A DNA stretch of 6,046 bases, taken from positions 1 through 6,046 of the forward strand of contig JAJRSY010000016.1 in assembly GCA_024278565.1 (NCBI GenBank), written 5' to 3'. This DNA is from Bacteroidota bacterium (GTDB lineage: Bacteria; Bacteroidota; Bacteroidia; Flavobacteriales; Flavobacteriaceae). The translations under genes were made by a program, and so were the position numbers. Below the pieces are notes generated by a model. That model saw only the letters and a list, made by a program, of their open reading frames with translations, did not search any database and had not been told where the DNA came from. Positions 6,046 to 6,046 of this stretch are shown piece by piece (the stretch's first letter is position 1; every line of letters begins with the position of its first letter).

Positions 6046-6046
6046 A

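Larger units (their letters stand above)
5515..6046. other. Gene-poor leader region upstream of the flippase
   Basis: No intact gene is visible in these 532 bases on either strand. G+C is about 46% in the four lines I counted, against about 33% in four flippase lines, so the composition changes near 5515. The region holds a promoter-like sequence facing the cluster, two copies of CCATTGACAC, three palindromes centred on CGCG (5565-5574, 5643-5648, 5895-5900), and a minus-strand frame that looks partly protein-like. No JUMPStart or ops element was seen. It is either a long untranslated leader, a decayed gene, or both. Confidence 0.6.

Overview
The window is one stretch of a surface-polysaccharide (O-antigen, capsule or exopolysaccharide) gene cluster from a low-GC bacterium. 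All recognisable genes lie on the minus strand and are transcribed from high to low coordinates. The gene-bearing part is AT-rich: four flippase lines counted by hand give about 33% G+C. I cannot name the organism. The gene set (flippase, polymerase, glycosyltransferase, sulfotransferase, pyruvyltransferase) indicates a Wzx/Wzy-type pathway, in which repeat units are built on a lipid carrier, flipped across the membrane and polymerised.

Layout in transcription order. 6046-5515: about 530 bases with no intact gene and a higher G+C (about 46% in four lines counted). It holds a good sigma-70-like promoter pointing at the cluster and what may be the decayed remains of an ATPase/kinase gene. 5481 (or 5514)-4234: Wzx-like flippase. 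4237-3098: polysaccharide pyruvyltransferase, overlapping the flippase stop by 4 bases. 3045-1780: Wzy-like polymerase of 421 codons, broken at codon 109 by one in-frame TAG. 1691-816: PAPS-dependent sulfotransferase. 813-1: family-4-type glycosyltransferase, cut by the window edge before its catalytic C-terminal part.

How they work together (inference from families): the glycosyltransferase adds a sugar to the lipid-linked repeat unit; the pyruvyltransferase and sulfotransferase add ketal-pyruvate and sulfate, making the glycan acidic; the flippase moves the unit outward and the polymerase joins units. The tight spacing (4-base overlap, then 52-, 88- and 2-base gaps) with no terminator seen fits a single operon.

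Points of most interest: the in-frame amber codon in the polymerase, with both halves in the same frame; further TAG codons in the same reading frame around the flippase start; a T9 tract at the start of the sulfotransferase and an A10 tract in the pyruvyltransferase that could switch the two decorations on and off by slippage; and the possible kinase remnant upstream. I found no CRISPR array, tRNA, rRNA, insertion sequence or confident terminator.
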